Shown one piece after another: positions 8,179 through 19,065 of a stretch of 64,000 nt of DNA. Where the stretch lies: positions 124,001 through 188,000 of the forward strand of contig NZ_JOIU01000008.1 in the NCBI RefSeq assembly GCF_000720135.1. Reading direction: 5' to 3'. The stretch comes from Streptomyces sp. NRRL S-1022. GTDB taxonomy: Bacteria; Actinomycetota; Actinomycetes; Streptomycetales; Streptomycetaceae. A program made the position numbers and the translations under genes. The notes under the pieces were generated by a model that was given only the letters and a program-made list of their open reading frames with translations, did not search any database and was not told the origin of the DNA. Position 1 is the first letter of the stretch; each line of letters begins with the position of its first letter.

Positions 8179-9627
8179 GTGAGCGCCATCCGCCCGGCCG
8201 CCGTCGTCGTTCTCGCAGCGGGTGAGGGCACCCGTATGAAGTCGGCCACACCGAAGGTCCTGCACCAGATCTGCGGCCGTTCCCTGGTCGGCCATGTGCT
8301 GGCCGCCGCCCGTGAGTTGGACCCGCAGCACCTGGTCGTCGTGGTCGGCCACGCCCGTGAGCAGGTCGGTGCCCACCTCGCCGAGATCGACCCGGCCACC
8401 AGGACCGCCGTGCAGGCGGAGCAGAACGGGACCGGGCACGCCGTGCGGATGGGTCTGGAGGAGCTGGGCGGGGCGGTCGAGGGGACCGTCGTGGTGGTGT
8501 GCGGGGACACCCCGCTGCTCACCGGCGACACGCTCAGGCGGCTCGCCGAGACGCACGGCGCGGACGGCAACGCCGTGACCGTGCTCACCGCGGAGGTGCC
8601 GGACGCGACCGGTTACGGCCGGATCGTGCGGGACGAGGCGACGGGTGCCGTCACCGCGATCGTGGAGCACAAGGACGCGACCGAGCCGCAGCGGGCGATC
8701 CGGGAGATCAACAGCGGTGTGTTCGCGTTCGACGGGCAGCTGCTGGCGGACGCGCTGAAGAAGGTGCGGACGGACAACAGCCAGGGTGAGGAGTACCTCA
8801 CGGACGTGCTGGGGATCCTGCGGGAGGCGGGGCACCGGGTGGGGGCCTCGGTGGCCGGTGATCACCGGGAGATCGCGGGGATCAACAACCGGGTGCAGCT
8901 GGCGGAGGCGCGGCGCACGCTCAACGACCGGTTGCTGACGCGGGCGATGCTCGACGGGGTGACGGTCGTGGATCCGGCGACGACCTGGGTCGATGTGTCG
9001 GTGACGTTCGAGCGGGACGCGGTGGTGCATCCGGGGACGCAGCTGACGGGGTCGACGCATCTGGGTGAGGGTGCCGAGGTGGGGCCGAACTGCCGGCTGA
9101 AGGACACGAAGGTGGGTCCGGGGGCGCGGGTGGACAACACGGTGGCCGACGGAGCTGTGGTGGGTGAGCGGGCGAGCGTGGGACCGTACGCGTATCTGCG
9201 GCCCGGGACGCGTCTCGGTGCCAAGGGGAAGATCGGTACGTACGTCGAGACGAAGAACTCCTCCATCGGGGAGGGTACGAAGGTGCCGCACCTGTCGTAT
9301 GTCGGGGACGCGACGATCGGTGAGTACTCGAACATCGGCGCGGCGAGTGTGTTCGTGAACTATGACGGCCAGGACAAGCACCACACGACGATCGGGTCGC
9401 ATTGCCGGACCGGTTCGGACAACATGTTTGTGGCTCCTGTCACGGTCGGGGACGGTGCCTACACCGCTGCCGGGTCGGTGATCACGAAGGATGTGCCGCC
9501 CGGTTCGCTGGCCGTGGCCCGTGGTCAGCAGCGGAATATCGAGGGTTGGGTGGCTCGGAAGCGTCCGGGGAGTGCGGCGGCGAAGGCGGCCGAGGCGGCG
9601 TCCCGGCAGGGTGAGAGCGAGGGCTGA
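8179..9627 (+). CDS. glmU: Bifunctional UDP-N-acetylglucosamine pyrophosphorylase / glucosamine-1-phosphate acetyltransferase
   Basis: A 482-residue cytosolic enzyme that makes UDP-GlcNAc for peptidoglycan. The N-terminal pyrophosphorylase has the nucleotide-binding signature L-A-A-G-E-G-T-R-M with the K-V-L-H loop, and Q-N-G-T-G-H-A. The C-terminal half shows left-handed beta-helix hexapeptide repeats and the acetyltransferase residues around Y-V-E-T-K-N-S and N-Y-D-G. Start GTG 8179 is preceded by GAAGGG; residues before it lack family similarity. It lies 131 bp after the tRNA and 153 bp before prs, the usual actinobacterial order. Confidence 0.97.
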   Translation: MSAIRPAAVVVLAAGEGTRMKSATPKVLHQICGRSLVGHVLAAARELDPQHLVVVVGHAREQVGAHLAEIDPATRTAVQAEQNGTGHAVRMGLEELGGAVEGTVVVVCGDTPLLTGDTLRRLAETHGADGNAVTVLTAEVPDATGYGRIVRDEATGAVTAIVEHKDATEPQRAIREINSGVFAFDGQLLADALKKVRTDNSQGEEYLTDVLGILREAGHRVGASVAGDHREIAGINNRVQLAEARRTLNDRLLTRAMLDGVTVVDPATTWVDVSVTFERDAVVHPGTQLTGSTHLGEGAEVGPNCRLKDTKVGPGARVDNTVADGAVVGERASVGPYAYLRPGTRLGAKGKIGTYVETKNSSIGEGTKVPHLSYVGDATIGEYSNIGAASVFVNYDGQDKHHTTIGSHCRTGSDNMFVAPVTVGDGAYTAAGSVITKDVPPGSLAVARGQQRNIEGWVARKRPGSAAAKAAEAASRQGESEG

Positions 9628-9666
9628 CCGGAAACGGGTGCGCCAAACACGGCGTACCGTGATAAG

Positions 9667-9686
9667 TGCACATCCGCACGTGTGCA
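9667..9686. promoter_or_regulatory. Inverted repeat in the glmU-prs gap
   Basis: TGCACA and TGTGCA arms separated by 8 bp lie between glmU and prs. It could be an operator or a small hairpin in the prs leader. No terminator-like run or known binding consensus supports either reading firmly. Confidence 0.35.
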
Positions 9687-9780
9687 CCCGCACCCTTACC
9701 AGCTGATTCGGCCTCTCACGCCCAGCCGAGAGGTCGCCGAGCAGCCGGCTGGCTGAGACAACCTCTGAGGAGACTGTGCT

Positions 9781-10761
9781 GTGACCGGGTTCAAGACGAC
9801 CGGCGAGAAGAAGATGATGTTCTTCTCCGGCCGCGCCCACCCCGAGCTTGCCGAGGAGGTCGCCCAGCAGTTGGGTGTCGGGGTCGTCCCGACGAAGGCC
9901 TTCGACTTCGCCAACGGTGAGATCTACGTCCGCTACCAGGAGTCGGCGCGTGGTGCGGACTGCTTCCTGATCCAGAGCCACACGGCTCCGATCAACAAGT
10001 GGATCATGGAGCAGCTGATCATGATCGACGCGCTGAAGCGTGCGTCGGCTCGTTCCATCACGGTGATCGTGCCGTTCTACGGTTACGCGCGGCAGGACAA
10101 GAAGCACCGGGGTCGTGAACCGATTTCGGCGCGTCTGATCGCGGATCTGATGAAGACGGCGGGTGCGGACCGCATCCTGACGGTGGATCTGCACACGGAT
10201 CAGATCCAGGGTTTCTTCGACGGTCCGGTGGACCACCTGTTCGCGCTGCCGCTGCTGGCGGACTACGTGGGCAAGAAGGTGGACCGGGAGAAGCTGACGG
10301 TGGTGTCGCCGGACGCGGGCCGGGTGCGGGTGGCGGACCGGTGGTGCGACCGGCTCGGTGCGCCGCTGGCGATCGTGCACAAGCGGCGTGACAAGGACGT
10401 GGCGAACCAGGTGACGGTCCACGAGGTCGTGGGCGAGGTCAAGGGCCGGGTGTGTGTGCTGGTCGACGACATGATCGACACGGGTGGCACGATCTGTGCG
10501 GCGGCGGACGCGCTGTTCGCGCACGGTGCGGAGGACGTCATCGTGACGGCGACGCACGGTGTGCTGTCGGGTCCGGCGGCCGACCGGCTGAAGAACTCGC
10601 GGGTGAGTGAGTTCGTGTTCACGAACACGCTGCCGACGCCGGCGGAGCTGGGCCGGGATCTGGACAAGATCACGGTGCTGTCGATCGCTCCGACGATCGC
10701 GAGTGCGGTGCGTGAGGTGTTCGAGGATGGTTCGGTGACCAGCCTCTTCGACGAGCAGTGA
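9781..10761 (+). CDS. prs: Ribose-phosphate pyrophosphokinase (PRPP synthetase)
   Basis: A 326-residue class I enzyme converting ribose 5-phosphate and ATP to PRPP for nucleotides, His and Trp. Visible family features are F-S-G-R-A-H-P-E-L near the N-terminus, the catalytic segment Y-A-R-Q-D-K-K, the D-L-H-T-D metal site and the PRPP loop V-D-D-M-I-D-T-G-G-T. Length is normal. The GTG start at 9781 follows a GAGGAG site. It stands between glmU and the L25 gene, as in other actinobacteria. Confidence 0.97.
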   Translation: MTGFKTTGEKKMMFFSGRAHPELAEEVAQQLGVGVVPTKAFDFANGEIYVRYQESARGADCFLIQSHTAPINKWIMEQLIMIDALKRASARSITVIVPFYGYARQDKKHRGREPISARLIADLMKTAGADRILTVDLHTDQIQGFFDGPVDHLFALPLLADYVGKKVDREKLTVVSPDAGRVRVADRWCDRLGAPLAIVHKRRDKDVANQVTVHEVVGEVKGRVCVLVDDMIDTGGTICAAADALFAHGAEDVIVTATHGVLSGPAADRLKNSRVSEFVFTNTLPTPAELGRDLDKITVLSIAPTIASAVREVFEDGSVTSLFDEQ

Positions 10762-10824
10762 GGTTTCTGCACCTCGTGCTGCACCCGGTGCTGCACCCCC
10801 TGCTCCACCCTTGAGTTGATCGTT

Positions 10825-10854
10825 TTGGGTACGGCCTCCCCCTCCGAGTAGACT
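10825..10854 (+). promoter_or_regulatory. Candidate promoter for rplY
   Basis: TTGGGT (10825-10830) and TAGACT (10849-10854) are separated by 18 bp in the 219-bp gap between prs and rplY, leaving a leader of about 120 nt. It fits a vegetative promoter with an imperfect -35 box. Transcription start mapping would be needed to confirm it. Confidence 0.45.
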
Positions 10855-10980
10855 GCTGCAGTTGCTCGGCGAGGGAGGCCGTACTCGTGTACGGCGGTCC
10901 GTTATCGACGCGCTCTTCGTAGCAGGCCGTTCGTGGCCGGGTGACCACGTCCGTTCCAAGATCTACGAGGAGTGATCCAC

Positions 10981-11565
10981 ATGTCCGAGGTGAAGCTCAG
11001 CGCCGAGACGCGCACCGAGTTCGGCAAGGGTGCCGCGCGCCGTATCCGTCGTGACAGCAAGGTGCCGGCCGTTCTGTACGGCCACGGCTCCGACCCGCTG
11101 CACCTGACCCTGCCGGGCCACGAGCTGCTGCTGGCGCTGCGTACGCCGAACGTCCTGATCTCCCTGGACATCGACGGCAAGACCAACGAGCTGGCGATTC
11201 CGAAGGCCGTGCAGCGCGACCCGCTGAAGGGCTTCCTGGAGCACGTCGACCTCCAGCTGGTCAAGCGGGGCGAGAAGGTCACGGTCGAGATCTTCGTCCA
11301 CACCGAGGGCGAGCTGGCGCCGGGCGGCAACCTGCTGGAGCACGTTCTGAACGCGCTGCCGGTGGAGACCGAGGCCACGCACATCCCCGAGTCGGTCACC
11401 GTCTCCGTCGAGGGCCTGGAGGCCGGTGCCTCCATCCTCGCCAAGGACATCCCCCTCCCCTCCGGCACCACGCTGGCCGTCGAGGAGGACACGGTCGTCC
11501 TGCAGGTCCTGTCCGCCCAGGCCGAGGAGACCGAGGGCGAGGGCGAAGAGGCCGCCGAGGCCTGA
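10981..11565 (+). CDS. rplY: 50S ribosomal protein L25 / general stress protein Ctc
   Basis: A 194-residue protein of the long (CTC) L25 form: an N-terminal 5S-rRNA-binding domain (R-T-E-F-G-K-G-A-A-R-R-I-R-R then V-P-A-V-L-Y-G) and a beta-rich TL5/CTC C-terminal domain, ending in an acidic tail (about 175-194) rich in Glu and Ala. It binds 5S rRNA in the large subunit. ATG 10981 is preceded by GAGGAG; an ATG 9 nt earlier lacks correct spacing. pth follows after 75 bp. Confidence 0.96.
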   Translation: MSEVKLSAETRTEFGKGAARRIRRDSKVPAVLYGHGSDPLHLTLPGHELLLALRTPNVLISLDIDGKTNELAIPKAVQRDPLKGFLEHVDLQLVKRGEKVTVEIFVHTEGELAPGGNLLEHVLNALPVETEATHIPESVTVSVEGLEAGASILAKDIPLPSGTTLAVEEDTVVLQVLSAQAEETEGEGEEAAEA

Positions 11566-11640
11566 TCCTCGCCGTCGTCATCAGCTGATCAGCCGCTGCT
11601 TCCCTCGCGGGGGGCGGCGGCTGGCGCGTATCAAGGAGAC

Positions 11641-12243
11641 ATGGACGTGACCACCCCCGCCAGTGATCCCTGGCTGATCGTCGGGCTCGGCAATCCCGGG
11701 CCGGAGTACGCCAAGAACCGGCACAATGTCGGCTTCATGGTGGCCGACCTGCTCGCGGAGCGGATCGGGGGGAAGTTCAAGCGGGCGGGGAAGGCGCAGG
11801 CGCAGGTGCTGGAGGGGCGGATCGGTCCGGCGGGGCCGGGGAGCCGCCGGGTGGTCCTGGCGAAGCCGATGTCGTACATGAACCTGTCCGGTGGTCCGGT
11901 GAACGCGCTGAGGGACTTCTACAAGGTGCCGGTGGGCAACATCGTGGCGGTCCATGACGAGCTGGACATCGACTACGGCACGCTGCGGCTGAAGCTGGGC
12001 GGCGGTGACAACGGGCACAACGGTCTGAAGTCGATGACGAAGGCGATGGGGCCGGACTACCACCGGGTGCGGTGCGGGATCGGCCGGCCGCCGGGCCGGA
12101 TGCAGGTGGCGGACTTCGTGCTGAAGGACTTCTCGTCGGCGGAGCGCAAGGAGCTGGACTGGTTCGTGGACCGGGCGGCGGACGCGGTGGAGGCCCTGGT
12201 GACGGAGGGGCTGGAGCGGGCGCAGAGCACGTACAACTCCTGA
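11641..12243 (+). CDS. pth: Peptidyl-tRNA hydrolase
   Basis: A 200-residue enzyme that frees tRNA from peptidyl-tRNA dropped by stalled ribosomes. Signature residues are visible: G-L-G-N-P-G-P-E-Y near the N-terminus with Asn and Tyr of the active site, the catalytic His in N-R-H-N-V-G-F, K-P-x-x-Y-M-N-L-S-G, and H-D-E-L-D with G-G-G-x-N-G-H-N-G. The ATG at 11641 has AAGGAG upstream. The rplY-pth pairing is common. Confidence 0.97.
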   Translation: MDVTTPASDPWLIVGLGNPGPEYAKNRHNVGFMVADLLAERIGGKFKRAGKAQAQVLEGRIGPAGPGSRRVVLAKPMSYMNLSGGPVNALRDFYKVPVGNIVAVHDELDIDYGTLRLKLGGGDNGHNGLKSMTKAMGPDYHRVRCGIGRPPGRMQVADFVLKDFSSAERKELDWFVDRAADAVEALVTEGLERAQSTYNS

Positions 12244-12322
12244 GGGTGCGGGGTGTCGTACAACTGCTGACTTGTCCGCCCAGGTCGCTCGGCGGAGTTG
12301 ACCGGCCGTAGGGGTATGGCCA

Positions 12323-12829
12323 ATGATCCCGGCCATGCCTGCCACCGCCCGTACCGCTCGTCAGGCGTCCGTGTCCGCGTTGCGGCTCGGGCGGGTCGCG
12401 ACGATGGGTGCGCTCGCCGCGCTGATCCTGTTCGCCGGTGTGTGGGGTTCCTGGGGGACCGCGCAGCACGTGATGCTGACCAAGGGGCGCGAGCGGGGCA
12501 CGGTCCGGGTGACGGGGTGCGCGCAGGATGTGTGCACCGGTCCGTTCACGCCGGCGTCGGCGGGGGCGGGTGCCCGGGCGCGGGTGGAGATCGAGCAGTC
12601 GGTCGCGGTGCGTGCGGGGGCGACGTACGACGTGGTCCTCAAGCCCGGCAGCGGGGAGGCGGTGCGGTCCGGCCCGGCGGGGGTCCTGTACGCCTGGGTG
12701 CCGCTGGGCGGGGCGCTGCTGCTGGCCGCGGTGGTGGTCGCGGGCGGGATGCGGCTGGTGCGGCCGGCGTGGGTGCTGGGGCTGGCCGGTGCGGGACTGC
12801 TGACGGCGGTGTTCGTGGCGTTGCAGTGA
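12323..12829 (+). CDS. Small membrane protein of unknown function
   Basis: A 168-residue protein with an N-terminal membrane segment (~27-48), an external stretch (~50-110) holding a C-A-Q-D-V-C pair that could form a disulfide, and two C-terminal membrane segments (~118-140 and ~146-167). No catalytic motif is recognised. ATG 12323 has AGGGG 8 nt upstream; ATG 12335 is an alternative. It is convergent with ppc and may be read through from pth (gap 79 bp). Confidence 0.8.
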   Translation: MIPAMPATARTARQASVSALRLGRVATMGALAALILFAGVWGSWGTAQHVMLTKGRERGTVRVTGCAQDVCTGPFTPASAGAGARARVEIEQSVAVRAGATYDVVLKPGSGEAVRSGPAGVLYAWVPLGGALLLAAVVVAGGMRLVRPAWVLGLAGAGLLTAVFVALQ

Positions 12830-12850
12830 CGTGGAGACGTGAGGAAGGGC

Positions 12851-12884
12851 GGTGCCCCCGGGGTCGTACGACTCCGGGGGCACC
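12851..12884. terminator. Hairpin between convergent genes
   Basis: Arms GGTGCCCCCGG and CCGGGGGCACC (11 bp, perfect) enclose a 12-nt loop that itself contains the palindrome GTCGTACGAC. It lies 22 bp after the membrane-protein gene and 35 bp from the ppc stop, placed to serve both strands. There is no T-run, as is usual in Streptomyces. Confidence 0.75.
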
Positions 12885-12918
12885 GTTCGTTGCGGCGGAT
12901 CGGCCGGTGTGGCGCGGG

Positions 12919-15651
<2,733 letters not shown>

Positions 15652-15825
15652 AGGTGCGGCTCCTTGCAGTGTTGAAGCTCGTCTGGGAGGGGAACCCGGC
15701 CGGCTGCCAGGCGGCGGGGGCGCCGCATACGGGCCGGTGCGTCCGGGAAGGAAACTTCAGCGGACCGCGCTGTCCGACCGAGTCCAAGGATAGGTGGCCA
15801 TGTGGACGCGCAAGGTCTGGGGCTC

Positions 15826-15880
15826 TTGCCGCCGCACATCTCGCTGCCATACTTACGACGCCGTAGGTTACGGAGCCGTA
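15826..15880 (+). promoter_or_regulatory. Desaturase promoter with tandem palindromic operators
   Basis: TTGCCG (15826-15831) and CATACT (15848-15853), 16 bp apart, form a plausible promoter. Directly downstream lie two palindromes, TACGACGCCGTA (15854-15865) and TACGGAGCCGTA (15869-15880), whose starts are 15 bp apart. They cover the expected transcription start, as expected for repression. The TetR gene at the end of the same operon is the likely ligand. The rest of the 305-bp gap (15652-15956) holds the ppc leader and no further gene. Confidence 0.65.
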
Positions 15881-15956
15881 GGGAAGTACCGCCGAGTCCT
15901 GTCCGGTCCCGGCGGTACGGCATCTGTCTCGACCCTCGACCCCACAGGGGACGCGC

Positions 15957-16964
15957 ATGACCTCAAGTTCCGATGTGATCGAAGAAGCCCGTACGGCCAC
16001 CGACACACCCCCTCATTCCGCCACGCTGGGCGGCGAGCAGAAGCGTTCGATCGAACAGATCACCTTGCTCCTGTTCATCGTCGTGCCCTTCGTGGCACTC
16101 GTGGCGGCCGTGCCGCTGGCCTGGGGCTGGGGGGTGAGCTGGCTCGATCTGGGCCTGCTGGTCTTCTTCTACTTCCTCGGGTGCCACGGCATCACCATCG
16201 GTTTCCACCGGTATTTCACGCACGGTTCGTTCAAGGCCAGGCGGCCGCTCCGGATCGCGCTGGCGATCATGGGCTCGATGGCGGTCGAGGGCCCGTTGGT
16301 GCGCTGGGTGGCCGATCACCGCAAGCACCACAGGTTCTCCGACGCCGAGGGCGATCCGCACTCCCCCTGGCGGTTCGGGGAGACGCTTCCGGCACTGATG
16401 AAGGGCCTGTGGTGGGCCCACATCGGCTGGATGTTCGACGAGGAGCAGACCCCGCAGGAGAAGTACGCGCCGGACCTGGTCAAGGACAAGGCGATCCGGG
16501 CGATCTCCCGCCAGTTCGTCCTGTGGACGGCCCTGTCGCTGGGGCTGCCGCCGCTGATCGGCGGTCTGGTGACGATGTCCTGGTGGGGCGCGTTCACCGC
16601 GTTCTTCTGGGGTTCACTCGTCCGGGTGGCGTTGCTGCACCACGTGACGTGGTCGATCAACTCGATCTGTCACGCGGTGGGCAAGCGGCCGTTCAAGTCG
16701 CGGGACCGCTCGGGCAACGTGTGGTGGCTGGCGGTGCTGTCCTGCGGGGAGTCCTGGCACAACCTGCACCATGCCGACCCGACCTCGGCGCGGCACGGTG
16801 TGATGCGCGGGCAGATCGACTCCTCGGCCCGGTTCATCCGCTGGTTCGAGCTGCTGGGCTGGGCGTACGACGTGCGCTGGCCGTCACGCTCGCGTATCGA
16901 TTCGCGCCGTAACACCGCGGAAGGCGGTTCCCGGCGCCGGAAGGAGCCTGCCGAGGCGGCATGA
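15957..16964 (+). CDS. Acyl-CoA (delta-9) fatty acid desaturase
   Basis: A 335-residue integral membrane di-iron enzyme introducing a double bond into acyl chains. The three histidine boxes are present: H-R-Y-F-T-H, H-R-K-H-H and H-N-L-H-H, with membrane segments at about 38-60, 63-82 and a pair around 190-225. The ATG at 15957 follows GGGGAC. Its stop overlaps the ATG of the TetR gene (ATGA), so enzyme and regulator are made together. Expression is probably controlled by the tandem operators at 15854-15880. Confidence 0.93.
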   Translation: MTSSSDVIEEARTATDTPPHSATLGGEQKRSIEQITLLLFIVVPFVALVAAVPLAWGWGVSWLDLGLLVFFYFLGCHGITIGFHRYFTHGSFKARRPLRIALAIMGSMAVEGPLVRWVADHRKHHRFSDAEGDPHSPWRFGETLPALMKGLWWAHIGWMFDEEQTPQEKYAPDLVKDKAIRAISRQFVLWTALSLGLPPLIGGLVTMSWWGAFTAFFWGSLVRVALLHHVTWSINSICHAVGKRPFKSRDRSGNVWWLAVLSCGESWHNLHHADPTSARHGVMRGQIDSSARFIRWFELLGWAYDVRWPSRSRIDSRRNTAEGGSRRRKEPAEAA

Positions 16965-17638
16965 TTGACGCCGTGGCGACCGATCCGAGCAGCAATACAG
17001 GCAACGACAAGCAGCGGCGGACCCGCCGGACCCGTATGACCGGTGCCGAGCGCCGCCAGCAGTTGCTGGAGATCGGTCGCACCCTGTTCGCGGCGAAGGG
17101 CTTCGAGGGCACTTCGGTGGAGGAGATCGCGGCGAAGGCCGGGGTGTCCAAGCCGGTGGTGTACGAGCACTTCGGCGGCAAGGAGGGGCTGTACGCGGTG
17201 GTGGTGGACCGCGAGATGCGGCGCCTGCTGGACATGGTGACCGGTTCGCTGACCGCCGGCCATCCCCGCGAGCTGTGCGAACAGGCGGCGTTCGCGCTGC
17301 TGGACTACATCGAGGAGTACACGGACGGCTTCCGGATCCTGGTCCGCGACTCCCCCATCCCGCAGTCCACGGGGTCCTTCGCCTCGCTGATCTCGGACAT
17401 CGCCACGCAGGTGGAGGACATCCTGGGCCGCGAGTTCAAGAGCCGCGGCTTCGACCCCAAGCTGGCCCCGCTCTACGCCCAGGCCCTGGTCGGCATGGTC
17501 GCCCTGACCGGCCAGTGGTGGCTGGACGTGCGCCGTCCGAAGAAGGCGGAGGTGGCGGCCCACCTGGTGAACCTGGCGTGGCACGGCCTGGACGGGCTGG
17601 AGCCGAAGCCGCGGCTGATAGGGCACCGCAAGGCCTGA
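16961..17638 (+). CDS. TetR-family regulator, coupled to the desaturase
   Basis: A 225-residue repressor. A basic N-terminal tail (Q-R-R-T-R-R-T-R) precedes a TetR helix-turn-helix (~40-75, with T-S-V-E-E-I-A-A-K-A-G-V-S and V-Y-E-H-F-G-G-K-E). The helical ligand pocket follows, likely for an acyl-CoA or fatty acid by analogy with desaturase regulators. Its start overlaps the desaturase stop by 4 bp. Autoregulation through the TACG-N4-CGTA sites is inferred from position only. Confidence 0.88.
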   Translation: MIDAVATDPSSNTGNDKQRRTRRTRMTGAERRQQLLEIGRTLFAAKGFEGTSVEEIAAKAGVSKPVVYEHFGGKEGLYAVVVDREMRRLLDMVTGSLTAGHPRELCEQAAFALLDYIEEYTDGFRILVRDSPIPQSTGSFASLISDIATQVEDILGREFKSRGFDPKLAPLYAQALVGMVALTGQWWLDVRRPKKAEVAAHLVNLAWHGLDGLEPKPRLIGHRKA

Positions 17639-17665
17639 CGCGGCCGCCTGCTCCTGCCCCCGCCG

Positions 17666-18478
17666 CTACGCCGGTTTCCGTGCGACGACGAACAGCCGGC
17701 GGAACGGCAGGACCGTGCCGTAGGGGGCGCTCGGGTAGGCCGCGCGGAGCAGTTCGCGGTACTCGGCGAGGAAGGCGTCGCGGGCGCCGGGGTCGTCGGC
17801 GAGGGCGGTCAGGGCGGGCCGCAGGCCGGTGCCCTTGACCCAGTCGAGCACCGGGTCCGGGCCGGTCAGGACGTGGAGGTACGTCGTCTGCCACACGTCG
17901 GCCGTGCAGCCCAGCCGGGTGAGGCGGTCCAGGTAGGTGCCGGGGGCGGGCACCGAATCGGTGCCGCGCAGGACCCCGGCGAGGCGGTCGCGCCACCGGG
18001 GTGTGCCGGCGAGATCGCGCATGAGGGTGTGCAGCGGGGCGTCGATGTTGTCCGGTACCTGGAAGGCGAGGGTGCCGCCGGGGCGCAGGCCGGCGATCCA
18101 GTCGGGGAAGCGGTCGGCGTGGCCCGGCACCCATTGCAGGGTGGCGTTGGAGACGATCAGGTCGTGCGGCTCGGCGGGCGTCCATGTGCGGACGTCGGCG
18201 GGGGCGAAGTCGAGGTGACCGCCGCCGGCCGTCGGTCCCTCGTGGTCGACGTGGGCCTTGTCGAGCATCTCGGGCGAGTTGTCGTAGCCGGTGATGCGGG
18301 CGGTGGGCCAGCGCTCCGCGAGCAGGGCGGTGACGTTGCCGGGGCCGCAGCCGAGGTCGGCGATGCGGGGCCGGTCGCCGGGCAGTGCGGGGACGCGGGC
18401 GAGGAGGTCGGCGAAGGGGCGGCCCCGGTGGCCGGCGTGGCGGAGGTACTGGGCGGGATCCCAGGCGGGCGTCGTCAT
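17666..18478 (-). CDS. tam: Trans-aconitate 2-methyltransferase
   Basis: A 270-residue SAM-dependent methyltransferase with motif I I-A-D-L-G-C-G-P-G-N-V-T and the Tam features W-D-P-x-x-Y and S-N-A-T-L-Q-W-V-P-G-H. It methylates trans-aconitate, a by-product that inhibits aconitase. It is transcribed away from a MarR gene, the arrangement described for Streptomyces coelicolor tam and tamR. ATG 18478 is chosen because GGAGAG lies ~10 nt upstream; GTG 18487 would be too close to that site. Confidence 0.92.
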   Translation of the reverse strand: MTTPAWDPAQYLRHAGHRGRPFADLLARVPALPGDRPRIADLGCGPGNVTALLAERWPTARITGYDNSPEMLDKAHVDHEGPTAGGGHLDFAPADVRTWTPAEPHDLIVSNATLQWVPGHADRFPDWIAGLRPGGTLAFQVPDNIDAPLHTLMRDLAGTPRWRDRLAGVLRGTDSVPAPGTYLDRLTRLGCTADVWQTTYLHVLTGPDPVLDWVKGTGLRPALTALADDPGARDAFLAEYRELLRAAYPSAPYGTVLPFRRLFVVARKPA

Positions 18479-18503
18479 GCCCCTCACTCTCCACCGACAC
18501 TTC

Positions 18504-18547
18504 TCTCGACGTCAAGAGACTCGACATCAAGAGACTTCATGTCGACA
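18504..18547. promoter_or_regulatory. TamR operator region
   Basis: Two 15-bp direct copies (T-C-G-A-C-[G/A]-T-C-A-A-G-A-G-A-C) contain near-palindromes TCTCGACGTCAAGAGA (18504-18519) and CTCGACATCAAGAG (18520-18533), followed by a further half-like element ATGTCGAC. They resemble MarR-family sites built on CTTGATATCAAG. They fill the 90-bp gap between tam and tamR and would control both. Confidence 0.7.
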
Positions 18548-18567
18548 CAACCACTACACTGATCTCC

Positions 18568-19065
18568 ATGGAGGACGAGGTCGATCGGCTGGTCGCAGCG
18601 TGGCGCCGGGAGCGTCCGGACCTCGACGTGGAGCCGCTGGAAGTGCTCAGCCGGGTGAGCCGACTCGCCCGGCACCTCGACCGCGCCCGCCGGCTCGCCT
18701 TCTCCGAGCACCAGCTGGAGCCCTGGGAGTTCGACGTGCTGACCGCGCTGCGGCGCGCGGGCACGCCGTACCAGCTCTCCCCCGGCCAGCTGCTGACGCA
18801 GACCCTGGTCACCTCGGGCACGATGACCAACCGCATCGACCGGCTGGCCAAGAAGGGGCTGGTGGAGCGGCTGCCCGACCCGAGCGACCGGCGCGGTGTG
18901 CTGGTCCGGCTGACCGACGAGGGCAGGGACCGCGCGGACCAGGCGCTGGCCGGCCTGCTGGAGCAGGAGCGGGCCATCCTCGGCGAGCTGTCGCGCGCCC
19001 AGCGCGGCGAACTGGCCGGCCTGCTACGCCAGCTGACCGCCCCGTTCGACAACATCCCCGGCTAG
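18568..19065 (+). CDS. tamR: MarR-family regulator TamR
   Basis: A 165-residue winged-helix repressor. The recognition helix region reads T-S-G-T-M-T-N-R-I-D-R-L and the wing contains D-P-S-D-R-R-G-V-L-V. In S. coelicolor, TamR responds to citrate, trans-aconitate and related acids and controls aconitase-linked genes under oxidative stress; synteny with tam supports the same role here. No ribosome site precedes ATG 18568, so the mRNA may be nearly leaderless. Its 3' end overlaps the convergent response-regulator gene by 42 bp. Confidence 0.9.
   Translation: MEDEVDRLVAAWRRERPDLDVEPLEVLSRVSRLARHLDRARRLAFSEHQLEPWEFDVLTALRRAGTPYQLSPGQLLTQTLVTSGTMTNRIDRLAKKGLVERLPDPSDRRGVLVRLTDEGRDRADQALAGLLEQERAILGELSRAQRGELAGLLRQLTAPFDNIPG

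Noticed and set aside
10808..10833. SigB-type stress promoter for rplY (GGGTAC box at 10828)
   Set aside because: The -10-like box matches and Ctc is a stress protein in Bacillus, but no acceptable -35 box is found 14-16 bp upstream. The sequence is too common to claim.
8011..10959. A 982-codon open frame antisense to glmU and prs
   Set aside because: It is Arg/His-rich, mirrors the codon bias of the two well-supported genes on the other strand, and has no family motifs. Such frames are normal in high-GC DNA.
12323..12829. Lipoprotein signal in the small membrane protein
   Set aside because: There is no lipobox Cys after the first hydrophobic segment; the Cys pair lies farther out.
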